64,000 nucleotides of DNA from Reyranella sp. GTDB taxonomy: Bacteria; Pseudomonadota; Alphaproteobacteria; Reyranellales; Reyranellaceae. Below the pieces are notes generated by a model. That model saw only the letters and a program-made list of their open reading frames with translations. It was not told the DNA's origin and did no database searches. Every line of letters starts with the position of its first letter. Position 1 is the stretch's first letter. The stretch covers positions 1-64,000 of the forward strand of contig JAIEOV010000002.1 of assembly GCA_019750135.1 (NCBI GenBank). The letters run 5' to 3'. The translations under genes and the position numbers were made by a program. Shown one piece after another: positions 17,881-25,244 of this stretch.

Positions 17881-18746
17881 TGGTGGGCAGAGCGCGCCTG
17901 CCTTCGCCGAAGCGAAGTCGAGATGTGGGCACGGCATCGCCCCGGTCGCGCTTCGGCTTCGCGCAGGCAGGCTTCGCCTTCATCGTGCTGGCCTTCGGCT
18001 ACGCCTTCCTCTACCTGCCGATCGCGCTGGTGATCGTCTATTCGTTCAACGAATCGAGGCTGGTCACGGTGTGGGCCGGCTTCTCCACCAAATGGTGGAG
18101 CGCGCTGTTCGCCAACGAGGCGATGCTCGGCGCCGCCTGGCTGTCGCTGCGCATCGCCCTGGTGAGCGCTACGGTCGCTGCCGTGATCGGCCTCGCCGCC
18201 GGCTACGCCCTCGCGCGCGTGCCGCGCTTCTCCGGCCGCACCCTGTTCGGCAGTCTGGTGATCGCACCCATGGTCATGCCCGAGGTCGTGATGGGCATCT
18301 CCATGCTGCTGCTGTTCGTCGGCTCCGACCAGCTAATGGGCTGGCCCACCCGCGGCTTCCTCACCATCGCCATCGCGCACATCACGTTCTCCATTGCCTT
18401 CGTGGCCGTCGTCGTCCAGGCGCGCCTCGCCGATTTCGACCGCTCGCTGGAAGAGGCGGCAATGGATCTCGGCGCCACGCCATGGGTCACCTTCCGCACC
18501 ATCACCCTGCCGCTGATCGCGCCCGCGGTCGGCTCGGGCTGGCTGCTCGCCTTCACGCTTTCTCTCGATGATTTGATCCTGACGCAATTCGTCGCCGGCG
18601 CGCAGTCGGAGACCCTGCCGATGCGCGTCTATTCCAGCGTGCGCCTGGGCGTCGATCCGCAGATCAATGCGCTCGCCACCATCATCGTGGTCGTCGCAGC
18701 CTGTGCGCTGATTTTTTCCGGATGGCTGACGCGCAGGAAAGCTTGA
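17880..18746 (+). CDS. Polyamine ABC transporter permease (PotI/PotC-like)
   Basis: A 288-residue permease with six predicted helices; the EAA loop is EEAAMDLGATPWVTFRTITLPL. The conserved family N-terminus begins only around residue 33 (IVLAFGYAFLYLPIALVIVYSFNES). The first 30 residues are arginine-rich, unlike the family, and are encoded by an inverted repeat at 17893-17971. The ATG at 17880 shares its A with the upstream stop codon. A later start is not obvious, so the palindromic element seems to be translated as a new N-terminal extension. Confidence 0.88.
   Translation: MVGRARLPSPKRSRDVGTASPRSRFGFAQAGFAFIVLAFGYAFLYLPIALVIVYSFNESRLVTVWAGFSTKWWSALFANEAMLGAAWLSLRIALVSATVAAVIGLAAGYALARVPRFSGRTLFGSLVIAPMVMPEVVMGISMLLLFVGSDQLMGWPTRGFLTIAIAHITFSIAFVAVVVQARLADFDRSLEEAAMDLGATPWVTFRTITLPLIAPAVGSGWLLAFTLSLDDLILTQFVAGAQSETLPMRVYSSVRLGVDPQINALATIIVVVAACALIFSGWLTRRKA
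17893..17971. repeat. Palindromic element inside the 5' end of the potI-like gene
   Basis: An imperfect inverted repeat: CCTGCC plus CCGAAGCG on the left (17897-17914) pair with CGCTTCGG plus GGCAGG on the right (17949-17971), with unequal bulges between the two paired blocks. The centre spans about 34 bases. It lies wholly within coding sequence and keeps the reading frame, like the Rickettsia palindromic elements known to insert into genes. The words CTTCGGCTTCG and GCAGGCAGG suggest a dispersed repeat. Confidence 0.6.
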
Positions 18747-18802
18747 GCTAATCTCGCTGCCAGGGACAGAATAAATTTTACTGCAATTGGGGGAAGCAAA
18801 GG

Positions 18803-20023
18803 ATGGCATCGCGACGTAACGTGCTGAAGGGCGTAGGAATGGCCACTATCGGCGCGTCTCTGCCGATCAGCGGTGCCCTGGCGCAGAACGCGCCGGCGGC
18901 GGCACCTGCCGCCAAAGGTCCCAAGCTCCTCGAGATGGAAGGCAAGGCCAAGCTCGCCGTTCTCGGTGATCGCCCATTGGTCGCGGAGACGCAGGCGGCG
19001 CTGATGGACGACGACGTGACGCCGACCGACAAGCTCTTCGTGCGCAACAACGGCCAGGTGCCGGAAGCGACGCGCGATCCCAAGGCGTGGAAGATCAAGG
19101 TCGACGGCGAGGTCAACACGCCGCTGGAAATCACGCTGGGCGACTTGATGAGCCGCTTCCCAAACGTCACCTACCAGCTCGTGCTGGAATGTGGCGGCAA
19201 CGGCCGTTCCTTTTTCGAGCCCGAGGCGCGCGGCAACCAGTGGACCAACGGCGGCGCGGGCTGCCCGCAATGGACCGGCGTGCGCCTGGCCGACGTGCTG
19301 AAGGCCGCTGGCCTGAAGTCGAGCGCGGTCTTCACCGGCCACTACGGCGCCGATCCGACCTTGGCCGGCGAGACCGACAAGCCCACCATCTCGCGCGGCA
19401 TGCCGATCAAGAAGGCGATGGACGAGCACACGCTGATCGCCTTCAAACTGAACGGCCAGGACCTGCCGCTGATCCACGGCGCGCCGGTGCGCCTGATCGT
19501 GCCGGGCTGGGCAGGCTCACTCTCGACCAAGTGGCTGACCCGCATCTGGATCCGCGACAAGGAGCATGACGGCCCGGGCATGGGCGGCTTCTCCTACCGC
19601 ACGCCGAAGACGCCCATCGTGCCGGGCAGCAAGGGCAACGAGAAGGACATGGCGATCCTGGAATCGATGCCGGTGCGCTCGGTCATCACCTTCCCGGCCG
19701 ACGGCACCAAGCTCGCCGCCGGCACCAGGAAGATCGACCTGCGCGGCAATGCCTGGGCCGGCGACTGGGACATCAAGACCGTCGACATCTCGATCGACGC
19801 CGGCAAGACGTGGAAGAGCGCCAAGGTGAACCCGCCGGCCAACAAGTTCGCCTGGCAGCGCTTCACCGCGTCGATCGACCTGCCGAGCTCGGGCTACTAC
19901 GAGGTCTGGTCGCGCGCGACCGACAGCAACGGCGTCACCCAGCCCTTCCAGGCGACCAACTGGAACCCGCAGGGCTATGGCGCCAACCCGATCAGCCGCA
20001 TCCGCGTCCTCGTCGAATCTTGA
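18803..20023 (+). CDS. Sulfite oxidase family molybdopterin enzyme (sulfite dehydrogenase-like)
   Basis: A 406-residue exported molybdoenzyme. The N-terminus MASRRNVLKGVGMATIGASL is a twin-arginine signal (SRRNVLK), as expected for a cofactor-loaded protein. The molybdenum-ligand cysteine lies in LVLECGGNGRSFF near residue 130, followed by the GNQWTNGGAGCPQWTGVRLADVL region, and the C-terminal Ig-like dimerisation domain starts near residue 290. A cytochrome c gene follows with overlapping codons, so electrons from the oxidised substrate probably go to that cytochrome. Sulfite is the likely substrate (SorAB/SoxCD-like), though related enzymes act on other oxyanions or sulfoxides. Confidence 0.88.
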   Translation: MASRRNVLKGVGMATIGASLPISGALAQNAPAAAPAAKGPKLLEMEGKAKLAVLGDRPLVAETQAALMDDDVTPTDKLFVRNNGQVPEATRDPKAWKIKVDGEVNTPLEITLGDLMSRFPNVTYQLVLECGGNGRSFFEPEARGNQWTNGGAGCPQWTGVRLADVLKAAGLKSSAVFTGHYGADPTLAGETDKPTISRGMPIKKAMDEHTLIAFKLNGQDLPLIHGAPVRLIVPGWAGSLSTKWLTRIWIRDKEHDGPGMGGFSYRTPKTPIVPGSKGNEKDMAILESMPVRSVITFPADGTKLAAGTRKIDLRGNAWAGDWDIKTVDISIDAGKTWKSAKVNPPANKFAWQRFTASIDLPSSGYYEVWSRATDSNGVTQPFQATNWNPQGYGANPISRIRVLVES

Positions 20024-20460
20024 GAGAGATCACCGTCACCCACGTCGTCGTCATCACTCTGGCGGCGACGTTCATCCTGCTTGGCCTCGACCGCGCGGGC
20101 GAATTGCGGCCGAACCGGCTGGTCTACGTGCTGCCCGTGGCCAAGCCCGCGGCCGTGGCGGCGCCGCAGCACGACCCAGACAAGGGCAAGCCGCCGCCGC
20201 ACAACGACAAGCCCGAGGACCTGCCCGACGGCAAGGGACGCGACGTCACCTTTTATACCTGCACGGCCTGCCATGGCGTGGCGTTGATCAAGGCGCAGGG
20301 CCTGACGCGCGAATTGTGGGACTCGACCTTCGACCTGATGCTGGAGAAGCATCGCATGCCGCCGGTGCCGGCGGCCGAACGCGGCGAGATCCTCGACTAT
20401 CTCGCCGCGACCTTCCCGCCGCGCCGTCGCGGACGTGGCGACGACAATCCGTTCAAATAG
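20020..20460 (+). CDS. Cytochrome c subunit of the sulfite-oxidase-like enzyme
   Basis: A 146-residue single-heme cytochrome. An N-terminal hydrophobic segment (ITVTHVVVITLAATFILLGL) acts as signal or anchor, a proline/lysine-rich linker follows, and the CTACH heme-binding motif lies near residue 86. The distal methionine is probably in the HRMPPVPAAE segment. The start is the TTG at 20020, overlapping the TGA of the molybdoenzyme gene (TTGA), which indicates coupled translation. Size and pairing resemble SorB. Its 3' end overlaps the HxlR-family gene on the other strand by 8 bases. Confidence 0.85.
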   Translation: MREITVTHVVVITLAATFILLGLDRAGELRPNRLVYVLPVAKPAAVAAPQHDPDKGKPPPHNDKPEDLPDGKGRDVTFYTCTACHGVALIKAQGLTRELWDSTFDLMLEKHRMPPVPAAERGEILDYLAATFPPRRRGRGDDNPFK

Positions 20461-20761
20461 CCTTCGCCCATTTCTCCGACCAGACGTGCAGCGGCAGGAA
20501 CAGCCGCAACAGCTCTTCGCCAAGGTCGGTGAGGCGATAGCCTGCTCCCTCGTCCAGGCGCACCAGCTTCGCCTCGCGCAGTTCGGCGAGCCGCGTGTTG
20601 ATGATGGTCGGGCTGGCGCCGATCGCGTCCTGCAGGTCACGGAACCGCCGCGGCTCCTCGCGCAGCTCCCAGACGATGCGCAGCGTCCACCGCCGGCCCA
20701 GAAGGTCGAGCAGCGCCGTGATTGGGCGGCCGGTGCGCGAGCCGCGTACGCGCTTCACCAT
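20453..20761 (-). CDS. HxlR family transcriptional regulator
   Basis: A 102-residue winged-helix regulator. The HxlR signature is seen in LLDLLGRRWTLRIVWELREEPRRFRDLQ, followed by the recognition helix ASPTIINTRLAELREAKLV and the wing GYRLTDLGEELL. It lacks the usual cysteine near the N-terminus, so redox sensing is not indicated. It is divergent from a carboxymuconolactone-decarboxylase-family gene, and two palindromes in the 64-base gap between them are probable binding sites. Confidence 0.9.
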   Translation of the reverse strand: MVKRVRGSRTGRPITALLDLLGRRWTLRIVWELREEPRRFRDLQDAIGASPTIINTRLAELREAKLVRLDEGAGYRLTDLGEELLRLFLPLHVWSEKWAKAI

Positions 20762-20777
20762 CTATTACACTCCGTTA

Positions 20778-20815
20778 CTACAATTTCTGTAGCATCATCG
20801 CTACAGGAAGTGTAG
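20778..20815. promoter_or_regulatory. Twin operators, CTACA-N5-TGTAG, for the HxlR-type regulator
   Basis: Two perfect palindromes of the form CTACA-N5-TGTAG occupy 20778-20792 and 20801-20815, 23 bases apart start to start. Between and overlapping them is a perfect CTGTAGC-N6-GCTACAG repeat (20787-20806). They fill the gap between the divergent regulator and CMD-family genes, so both promoters are within reach. This arrangement is typical for HxlR dimers binding cooperatively on one face of the helix; binding is inferred. Confidence 0.75.
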
Positions 20816-20825
20816 CACACAGACC

Positions 20826-21368
20826 ATGACCCGCATCGCTCCCACCGAACCACCCTACGAATCCCAGATTGCCGCCGCGCTCGAGCGCATCATGCCGCCC
20901 GGCGTGCTGCCGCTCGTGCTGTTCCGCACCATGGCGAAAAGTCCGCGCGTCTTCGCCAGGATGTTCGCCGGTGCCCTGTTGGACAAAGGCCCGCTCGCGC
21001 TGCGCCAGCGCGAGATCGTGATCGACCGCACGACGGCGCGGTTGGGCTGCGAATATGAATGGGGTGTCCACATCACCTTCTTCGCCGAGCGTGCGGGCTT
21101 CACACCCGAGCAGGCGGCCGCCACGGTCACCGGCGCGAGCGACGCTGCGTGCTGGTCACCCGACGAGCAGACGCTGATCGCCCTGGTCGACGACCTGGTC
21201 GATCGGCGTACCATCGGCGATGCCACCTGGCGCAGCCTCACCGCGCATTTCGACGAAGCCCAGATCCTCGAAGCGATCGCCCTCGTGGGCTGCTATCACA
21301 CGATAAGCTTCCTCTGCCGCGGCCTGGAACTGCCGTTGGAGAGCTACGCCGCACGCTTCCCTCGTTGA
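20826..21368 (+). CDS. Carboxymuconolactone decarboxylase (CMD) family protein
   Basis: A 180-residue all-helical protein of the AhpD/CMD family. The core reads LRQREIVIDRTTARLGCEYEWGVHITFFAERAGFT, with the family Glu-x-x-x-Gly-Val-His pattern instead of the CxxC of AhpD, so a lyase or isomerase-like role is more likely than a peroxidase role. It is divergent from, and probably controlled by, the HxlR-type regulator. Substrate unknown. Confidence 0.85.
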   Translation: MTRIAPTEPPYESQIAAALERIMPPGVLPLVLFRTMAKSPRVFARMFAGALLDKGPLALRQREIVIDRTTARLGCEYEWGVHITFFAERAGFTPEQAAATVTGASDAACWSPDEQTLIALVDDLVDRRTIGDATWRSLTAHFDEAQILEAIALVGCYHTISFLCRGLELPLESYAARFPR

Positions 21369-21404
21369 GGGTGCGGGTGGGCGCGGCCTGTGCCATCGTA
21401 CGCG

Positions 21405-22967
21405 ATGTTCCGGCGGGCGTTCCTTCTCGGTGCTGCGGGGCTGCTGGCCCCATGGCCCGCCCCTGCGCAATCCGCAACGCGCGAGAAGATCGCCGCGGCA
21501 TTGCCGAAGCTCAAGGAACTGGCGCGGCAGATCACGGACAAGGCGCAGGTGCCGGGGCTCTCGATCGCCATCGTCCATCGCGACGAGGTCGTCTTCCTGG
21601 AAGGCTTCGGCGTGCGCCAGACCGGCCGGCCCGAAGCCGTCGACGACGACACGGTCTTCCAGCTTGCGTCACTGTCGAAGCCGTTGTCCTCGACCGTCGT
21701 CTCCGCCCTGGTGAGCGACGGCAAGGTCTCGTGGGACAGTCGGCTCCGTGACATCGACCCCGGATTTGCCCTGCAGGACGAGCTCGCCGCCGCCAACGTC
21801 ACCGTCCGCGACCTGTTCGCCCATCGCAGCGGATTGCCGGGCCATGTCGGCGACGACATCGAGGAGCTGGGGTTCAGCCAGGGCGAGATCCTGCATCGCC
21901 TGCGCCTGGCCAGGCCCGCCTACGGCTTCCGCAACGGCTACTCCTACAGCAACTTCGGCCTGACCGAGGCCGCCGTCGCCGCCGCCCGCGTCTCGGGCCA
22001 GAGCTGGGAGGAAGCCGCCGAAGACAGGCTCTACAAGCCGCTCGGCATGGCCTCGACCAGCTCGCGATATCGCGACTTCCTGAACCGTCCCAACCGCGCC
22101 GGCCTGCACGTGCCGGTCGATGGTATCGTAGGGGGCAGCTGGGCCTCGTTCACCAAGCGCAACCCGGATGCGCAGGCACCCGCCGGCGGTGCCAGCTCGA
22201 ACGCGCGAGACCTTACGCATTGGCTGCGCCTCTTGCTGGCCGACGGCCGGCATGGCGCCCGCCAGATGATCGCGAGGGAGGCGCTGCAACAGGCGCATAT
22301 CCCCGCGATCGTGCGTGGCGTCGATCCGAACACCGGCGCCGCGTCGTTCTATGGCCTGGGCTGGAACATCGACTATCGCGCGCACGGCGTCGAATGGAGC
22401 CACGCTGGTGCCTTCAGCGCCGGCGCGCGTACGCTGGTGCACCTGATCCCGGGCGAGCAGCTCGGCATCGTCGTGCTGTCGAACGCCTTCCCAACGGGCG
22501 TGCCCGAAGGCATCGCCATGACCTTCTTCGACCTGGTCTTCGAGGGCAAACCGACCAAGGACTGGGTGACGACGGCCAACGATGTCTTCCAGGCCGGCTA
22601 CGACGCGATGCTGAAGCCGTCGCTCGCCTATGCCTCGGAGCCGGCCTCGCCGGCACCGCCGCTGGCGCCCGAGGCCTATCTCGGCGACTACGGCAACGAC
22701 TATGTCGGCGACGCCAAGGTGACCGAGTCGGGCGGAGCGCTCTATCTGCATCTCGGACCGGCCGGCCGACGCTTTCCGCTCAATCCCTTCAATCGAGACG
22801 TGTTCACCTATACGCCGATGTCGGAAGCGCCCAAGGCGCGCATGGGCGTCAGCTTCCTGATCGGGCCGGACGGCAAGGCGAGCGAGGTCACGATCGAGGA
22901 CCTCAACGACTACGGCATGGGACGACTGACGCGCATGCCCTCTACAGCGCCGCAACGATCTCGCTGA
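21405..22967 (+). CDS. Serine hydrolase of the beta-lactamase class C/PBP family
   Basis: A 520-residue exported serine hydrolase. The signal peptide is MFRRAFLLGAAGLLAPWPAPAQ. The catalytic S-x-x-K tetrad is in LASLSKPLSS near residue 80, the Y-x-N motif in GYSYSNFG near residue 180, and the third motif as HAG in WSHAGAFSAGA. A C-terminal region of about 120 residues follows the hydrolase domain, as in many esterase-type members. It may be a peptidase or esterase rather than a true beta-lactamase. A GTG at 21390 would add five residues; the ATG at 21405 fits the signal peptide better. The 3' end overlaps the convergent AHSA1 gene by 26 bases. Confidence 0.85.
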   Translation: MFRRAFLLGAAGLLAPWPAPAQSATREKIAAALPKLKELARQITDKAQVPGLSIAIVHRDEVVFLEGFGVRQTGRPEAVDDDTVFQLASLSKPLSSTVVSALVSDGKVSWDSRLRDIDPGFALQDELAAANVTVRDLFAHRSGLPGHVGDDIEELGFSQGEILHRLRLARPAYGFRNGYSYSNFGLTEAAVAAARVSGQSWEEAAEDRLYKPLGMASTSSRYRDFLNRPNRAGLHVPVDGIVGGSWASFTKRNPDAQAPAGGASSNARDLTHWLRLLLADGRHGARQMIAREALQQAHIPAIVRGVDPNTGAASFYGLGWNIDYRAHGVEWSHAGAFSAGARTLVHLIPGEQLGIVVLSNAFPTGVPEGIAMTFFDLVFEGKPTKDWVTTANDVFQAGYDAMLKPSLAYASEPASPAPPLAPEAYLGDYGNDYVGDAKVTESGGALYLHLGPAGRRFPLNPFNRDVFTYTPMSEAPKARMGVSFLIGPDGKASEVTIEDLNDYGMGRLTRMPSTAPQRSR

Positions 22968-23430
22968 TCTTGCCGACGATGCGCTGCCAGCCGGAGCTCA
23001 TGGCGCCATAGGCGAAATCGTTGCCCGGAGAGCGGAAGCCGGCATGGACCATACGCAACCGCGTGCCCTTGCCTTCCGGTTGCAGCGTCCACGTCACGAC
23101 GCTGTCGAGCCGCGAGCCGTAGCTGTCCTTGCCGTCCTCGGCATCGGCGCCGCCCTGCCAGGAATAGATCAGGCGGCGGAACGGCACGACCTCCAGCACC
23201 TCGCACTGCACGATGCCGTCCCACGCGCCGATCGGCCGCGTCGTGAAGGTGAAGCGCTTGCCCACGCCCGGCTCGAAGTCGTTGGGCATCAGCCAGCGGC
23301 CGATCAACTCGGCCGTGGTGAGCGCCGTCCACACCCGCTCCGGTGGATAGGGCAGCACGTCCTCGACGATGATGTCGCGGACGATCGACCTATCGCCGCC
23401 GCGGTCTGGCTTTCGGGCGGGGTTTGTCAT
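22942..23430 (-). CDS. AHSA1/SRPBCC domain protein
   Basis: A 162-residue START-like protein of the AHSA1 (activator of Hsp90 ATPase-like) family. The fold opens with IVEDVLPYPPERVWTALTTAELIGRWL and continues with the RFTFTTRPIGAWDG strand and the C-terminal helix SSGWQRIVGKISEIV. Such proteins bind hydrophobic ligands. The gene overlaps the ArsR-family gene upstream by 41 bases, the common ArsR-AHSA1 pairing in which the regulator controls the pair. Confidence 0.87.
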   Translation of the reverse strand: MTNPARKPDRGGDRSIVRDIIVEDVLPYPPERVWTALTTAELIGRWLMPNDFEPGVGKRFTFTTRPIGAWDGIVQCEVLEVVPFRRLIYSWQGGADAEDGKDSYGSRLDSVVTWTLQPEGKGTRLRMVHAGFRSPGNDFAYGAMSSGWQRIVGKISEIVAAL

Positions 23431-23755
23431 CGTCCATCTCCTTCAATACGGTCCTGAGGTTGGCGAAGCGCTCGCGCCAGAAGACGCCGTAGTAGCCGAG
23501 CCAGTCGGCCAGCGGCGCCAGTCCGCGAGGCTCGCAGCGATAATGGATGAGGCGGCCGTCGCGCCGCTCGCCCAGCAGGCCCGCCTCCTTGAGCGCACGC
23601 ACATGCTGGGAGATCGCCGGTTGCGAGACGTCGTTGCGCTCGGTCAGGGCGCCCACCGTGAGCTCGCCCGCCTCGGCGATCTGCTCGAACACGACGCGCC
23701 GCGTCGGATCGGCCAGCACGCGCATGACGACGGCAATGTCGGTGTTGGGCGTCAT
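23390..23755 (-). CDS. ArsR family transcriptional regulator
   Basis: A 121-residue ArsR-type winged-helix repressor. The N-terminal helix reads VMRVLADPTRRVVFEQIAEAGELTVGALTER, the recognition helix VSQPAISQHVRALKEAGLL and the wing RRDGRLIHYR. Metal-binding CxC motifs are absent, as in the AHSA1-associated subgroup. The ATG at 23755 is used; a GTG one codon upstream is also possible. There is no clear ribosome-binding site, and a TATACT sequence on this strand lies only some 15-20 bases upstream, so the mRNA leader may be very short. A perfect palindrome sits just upstream. Confidence 0.9.
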   Translation of the reverse strand: MTPNTDIAVVMRVLADPTRRVVFEQIAEAGELTVGALTERNDVSQPAISQHVRALKEAGLLGERRDGRLIHYRCEPRGLAPLADWLGYYGVFWRERFANLRTVLKEMDDDKPRPKARPRRR

Positions 23756-23766
23756 CACAGATAGAT

Positions 23767-23782
23767 AAGTATATACTTATAT
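23767..23782. promoter_or_regulatory. Palindromic operator of the ArsR-AHSA1 pair
   Basis: ATAAGTATATACTTAT is a perfect 16-base palindrome, 12 bases upstream of the ArsR start codon. The DNA here is strikingly AT-rich against the surrounding GC-rich genes. On the minus strand the palindrome contains TATACT, a plausible -10 box, so a bound repressor would block its own promoter. Autoregulation is inferred from position and symmetry. Confidence 0.75.
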
Positions 23783-23814
23783 ATAGTCAAGACCCCGCTC
23801 GACAGGCGCGGGCG

Positions 23815-24159
23815 CTAGGCCCGGCAACGCGTCGACGCCGAGATGTAGTTCGGAAGGCCGGCGAACCAAAGCTGCAGCTCGACATTGTCGAGCGGGACCC
23901 ATTCATGGTCTTCGCGCTGGGCCTTGTCCCAGGCCATGATCACGGCGCCGGTGGCACTGCGATCGATGTAGAGACCGCCGTCGCGGAACGAACGGCTCGT
24001 TTGTGAATGCCCCGAGCGTCGATGTGATCTCGCCGTGGGCCGATGCATTACTACAAGCGTCATAGGGCACCTCAGCACTCTTAAAGTCCGGCGAGCGTAG
24101 GCCCGGGCCCTCAGGCGTACTGTGATTTTGCCCACGTCCACATCTAGTCTGCGCGCCAC
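23815..24159 (-). CDS. Uncertain ORF, possibly the remnant of a degraded gene
   Basis: A 114-residue frame on the same strand as, and 28 bases downstream of, the FAD oxidoreductase gene. Its last 60 residues (DGGLYIDRSATGAVIMAWDK... ending at ISASTRCRA) have normal protein composition and host-like codon use. The first half is arginine-rich and unconvincing, and an overlapping second frame (23903-24172) looks more protein-like there (GEITSTLGAFTNEPF). This suggests a frameshifted or decayed gene. I do not recognise the family. The rest of 23783-24187 holds nothing else I can support. Confidence 0.3.
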   Translation of the reverse strand: MARRLDVDVGKITVRLRARAYARRTLRVLRCPMTLVVMHRPTARSHRRSGHSQTSRSFRDGGLYIDRSATGAVIMAWDKAQREDHEWVPLDNVELQLWFAGLPNYISASTRCRA

Positions 24160-24187
24160 ACCTCGAACACAATCTGTTCTTCTGCGC

Positions 24188-25240
24188 CTAACATGGCTGC
24201 AGCCTCGCCAGACCGAATGGGTCGAGCAAAGGGTGGCGTCGCCCTGCCAGAATCTCCTCTGCAGCCATTGATCCCAAGGCCGGTGCGAGCGTGATGCCGG
24301 AATGAGTCACGGCAAAGTAAAGACCATCAATGCCGACGGCGCGACCGACCAACGGCAAGCGATCACGCGGGATCGGCCGCGAGGCAACGATCTGAAAGTC
24401 GAGATCCATTGTCGTCCGGTTCGGGCGAAACAAGGCCTTCATCGCGGCCAGGAGATCGACCGCCGCTTCCGCACTGGCCGCCGCCACAAGCCTGCCGTCA
24501 GCCGCCTGCCGCAGTTGCAACTCAGGCGTCATGACCAGGCCGTTGAGCAACCGCGGCATCGGCCTGGTCGCGGCCAACACGGCCGGGGGAGCGGATACCG
24601 GCAGGACGAACCCGGCAGTCGCGGCCAGTTCGGCCGCACCGGCGCCGGCGGCGACGACGACCGTGTCGGCGATGAGGCGTCCATTCTCAGTATCGACTCC
24701 GACAACCCGGCCGCCTCGCACCTCGATCGATTGCGCAAACCGGCCGGCGGCCAGCATCGCGCCGCGCTCGCAGGCCGCTGAGAGAAGGACGCGCGTAACA
24801 TCCAGGGGGTCGACCGCACCTTCGCGCGGCGCATGCACGGCAAGCTCCGGCGGATCGGCAAGGCTCGGTTCGATGCGCGCCGCCTCGTCGCGACCGACAC
24901 AGCGCACGTCGTAGCCCCAAGCTGCGTGCTGCGCGGCGAAGGCCTCCAATCGGTCGCCAGGCAGCTCCCAGTTGAGGCTTCCAGTCCAGGCAACACGCAC
25001 GGCCGGAATCTCACGCTCGAGCCGACGCCATTCTTCCATGGCTTGCGCACGCAAGCGAAAATAGGGCTCGGGGTTTCCCCAGCTCACATTGATCCAGGCC
25101 CAGGAATTGCGCGTCGCAATGCCGCCCGGTTCACCGCCGTCGATGACGGTGACGCGCGCACCGCGGTCCGCGAGATGCCAAGCGATCGAGGCGCCGATGA
25201 TTCCACCGCCGACGACCAGGATTTCGGGCTTGGCCGTCAA
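24188..25240 (-). CDS. FAD-dependent amine/D-amino-acid-type oxidoreductase
   Basis: A 350-residue flavoenzyme of the DAO family. The FAD-binding dinucleotide fold is EILVVGGGIIGASIAWHLADRGARVTVID at the N-terminus, and the C-terminal flavin contact region is GLYFAVTHSGITLAPALGSMAAEEIL. It probably oxidises an amino acid or amine. The start is taken as the TTG at 25240, four bases after the upstream stop and preceded by AGAGGC; a longer GTG start at 25285 would add residues that merely mirror the end of the transporter gene. It is the last gene of a three-gene minus-strand operon. Confidence 0.82.
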   Translation of the reverse strand: MTAKPEILVVGGGIIGASIAWHLADRGARVTVIDGGEPGGIATRNSWAWINVSWGNPEPYFRLRAQAMEEWRRLEREIPAVRVAWTGSLNWELPGDRLEAFAAQHAAWGYDVRCVGRDEAARIEPSLADPPELAVHAPREGAVDPLDVTRVLLSAACERGAMLAAGRFAQSIEVRGGRVVGVDTENGRLIADTVVVAAGAGAAELAATAGFVLPVSAPPAVLAATRPMPRLLNGLVMTPELQLRQAADGRLVAAASAEAAVDLLAAMKALFRPNRTTMDLDFQIVASRPIPRDRLPLVGRAVGIDGLYFAVTHSGITLAPALGSMAAEEILAGRRHPLLDPFGLARLQPC

Positions 25241-25244
25241 GCCT

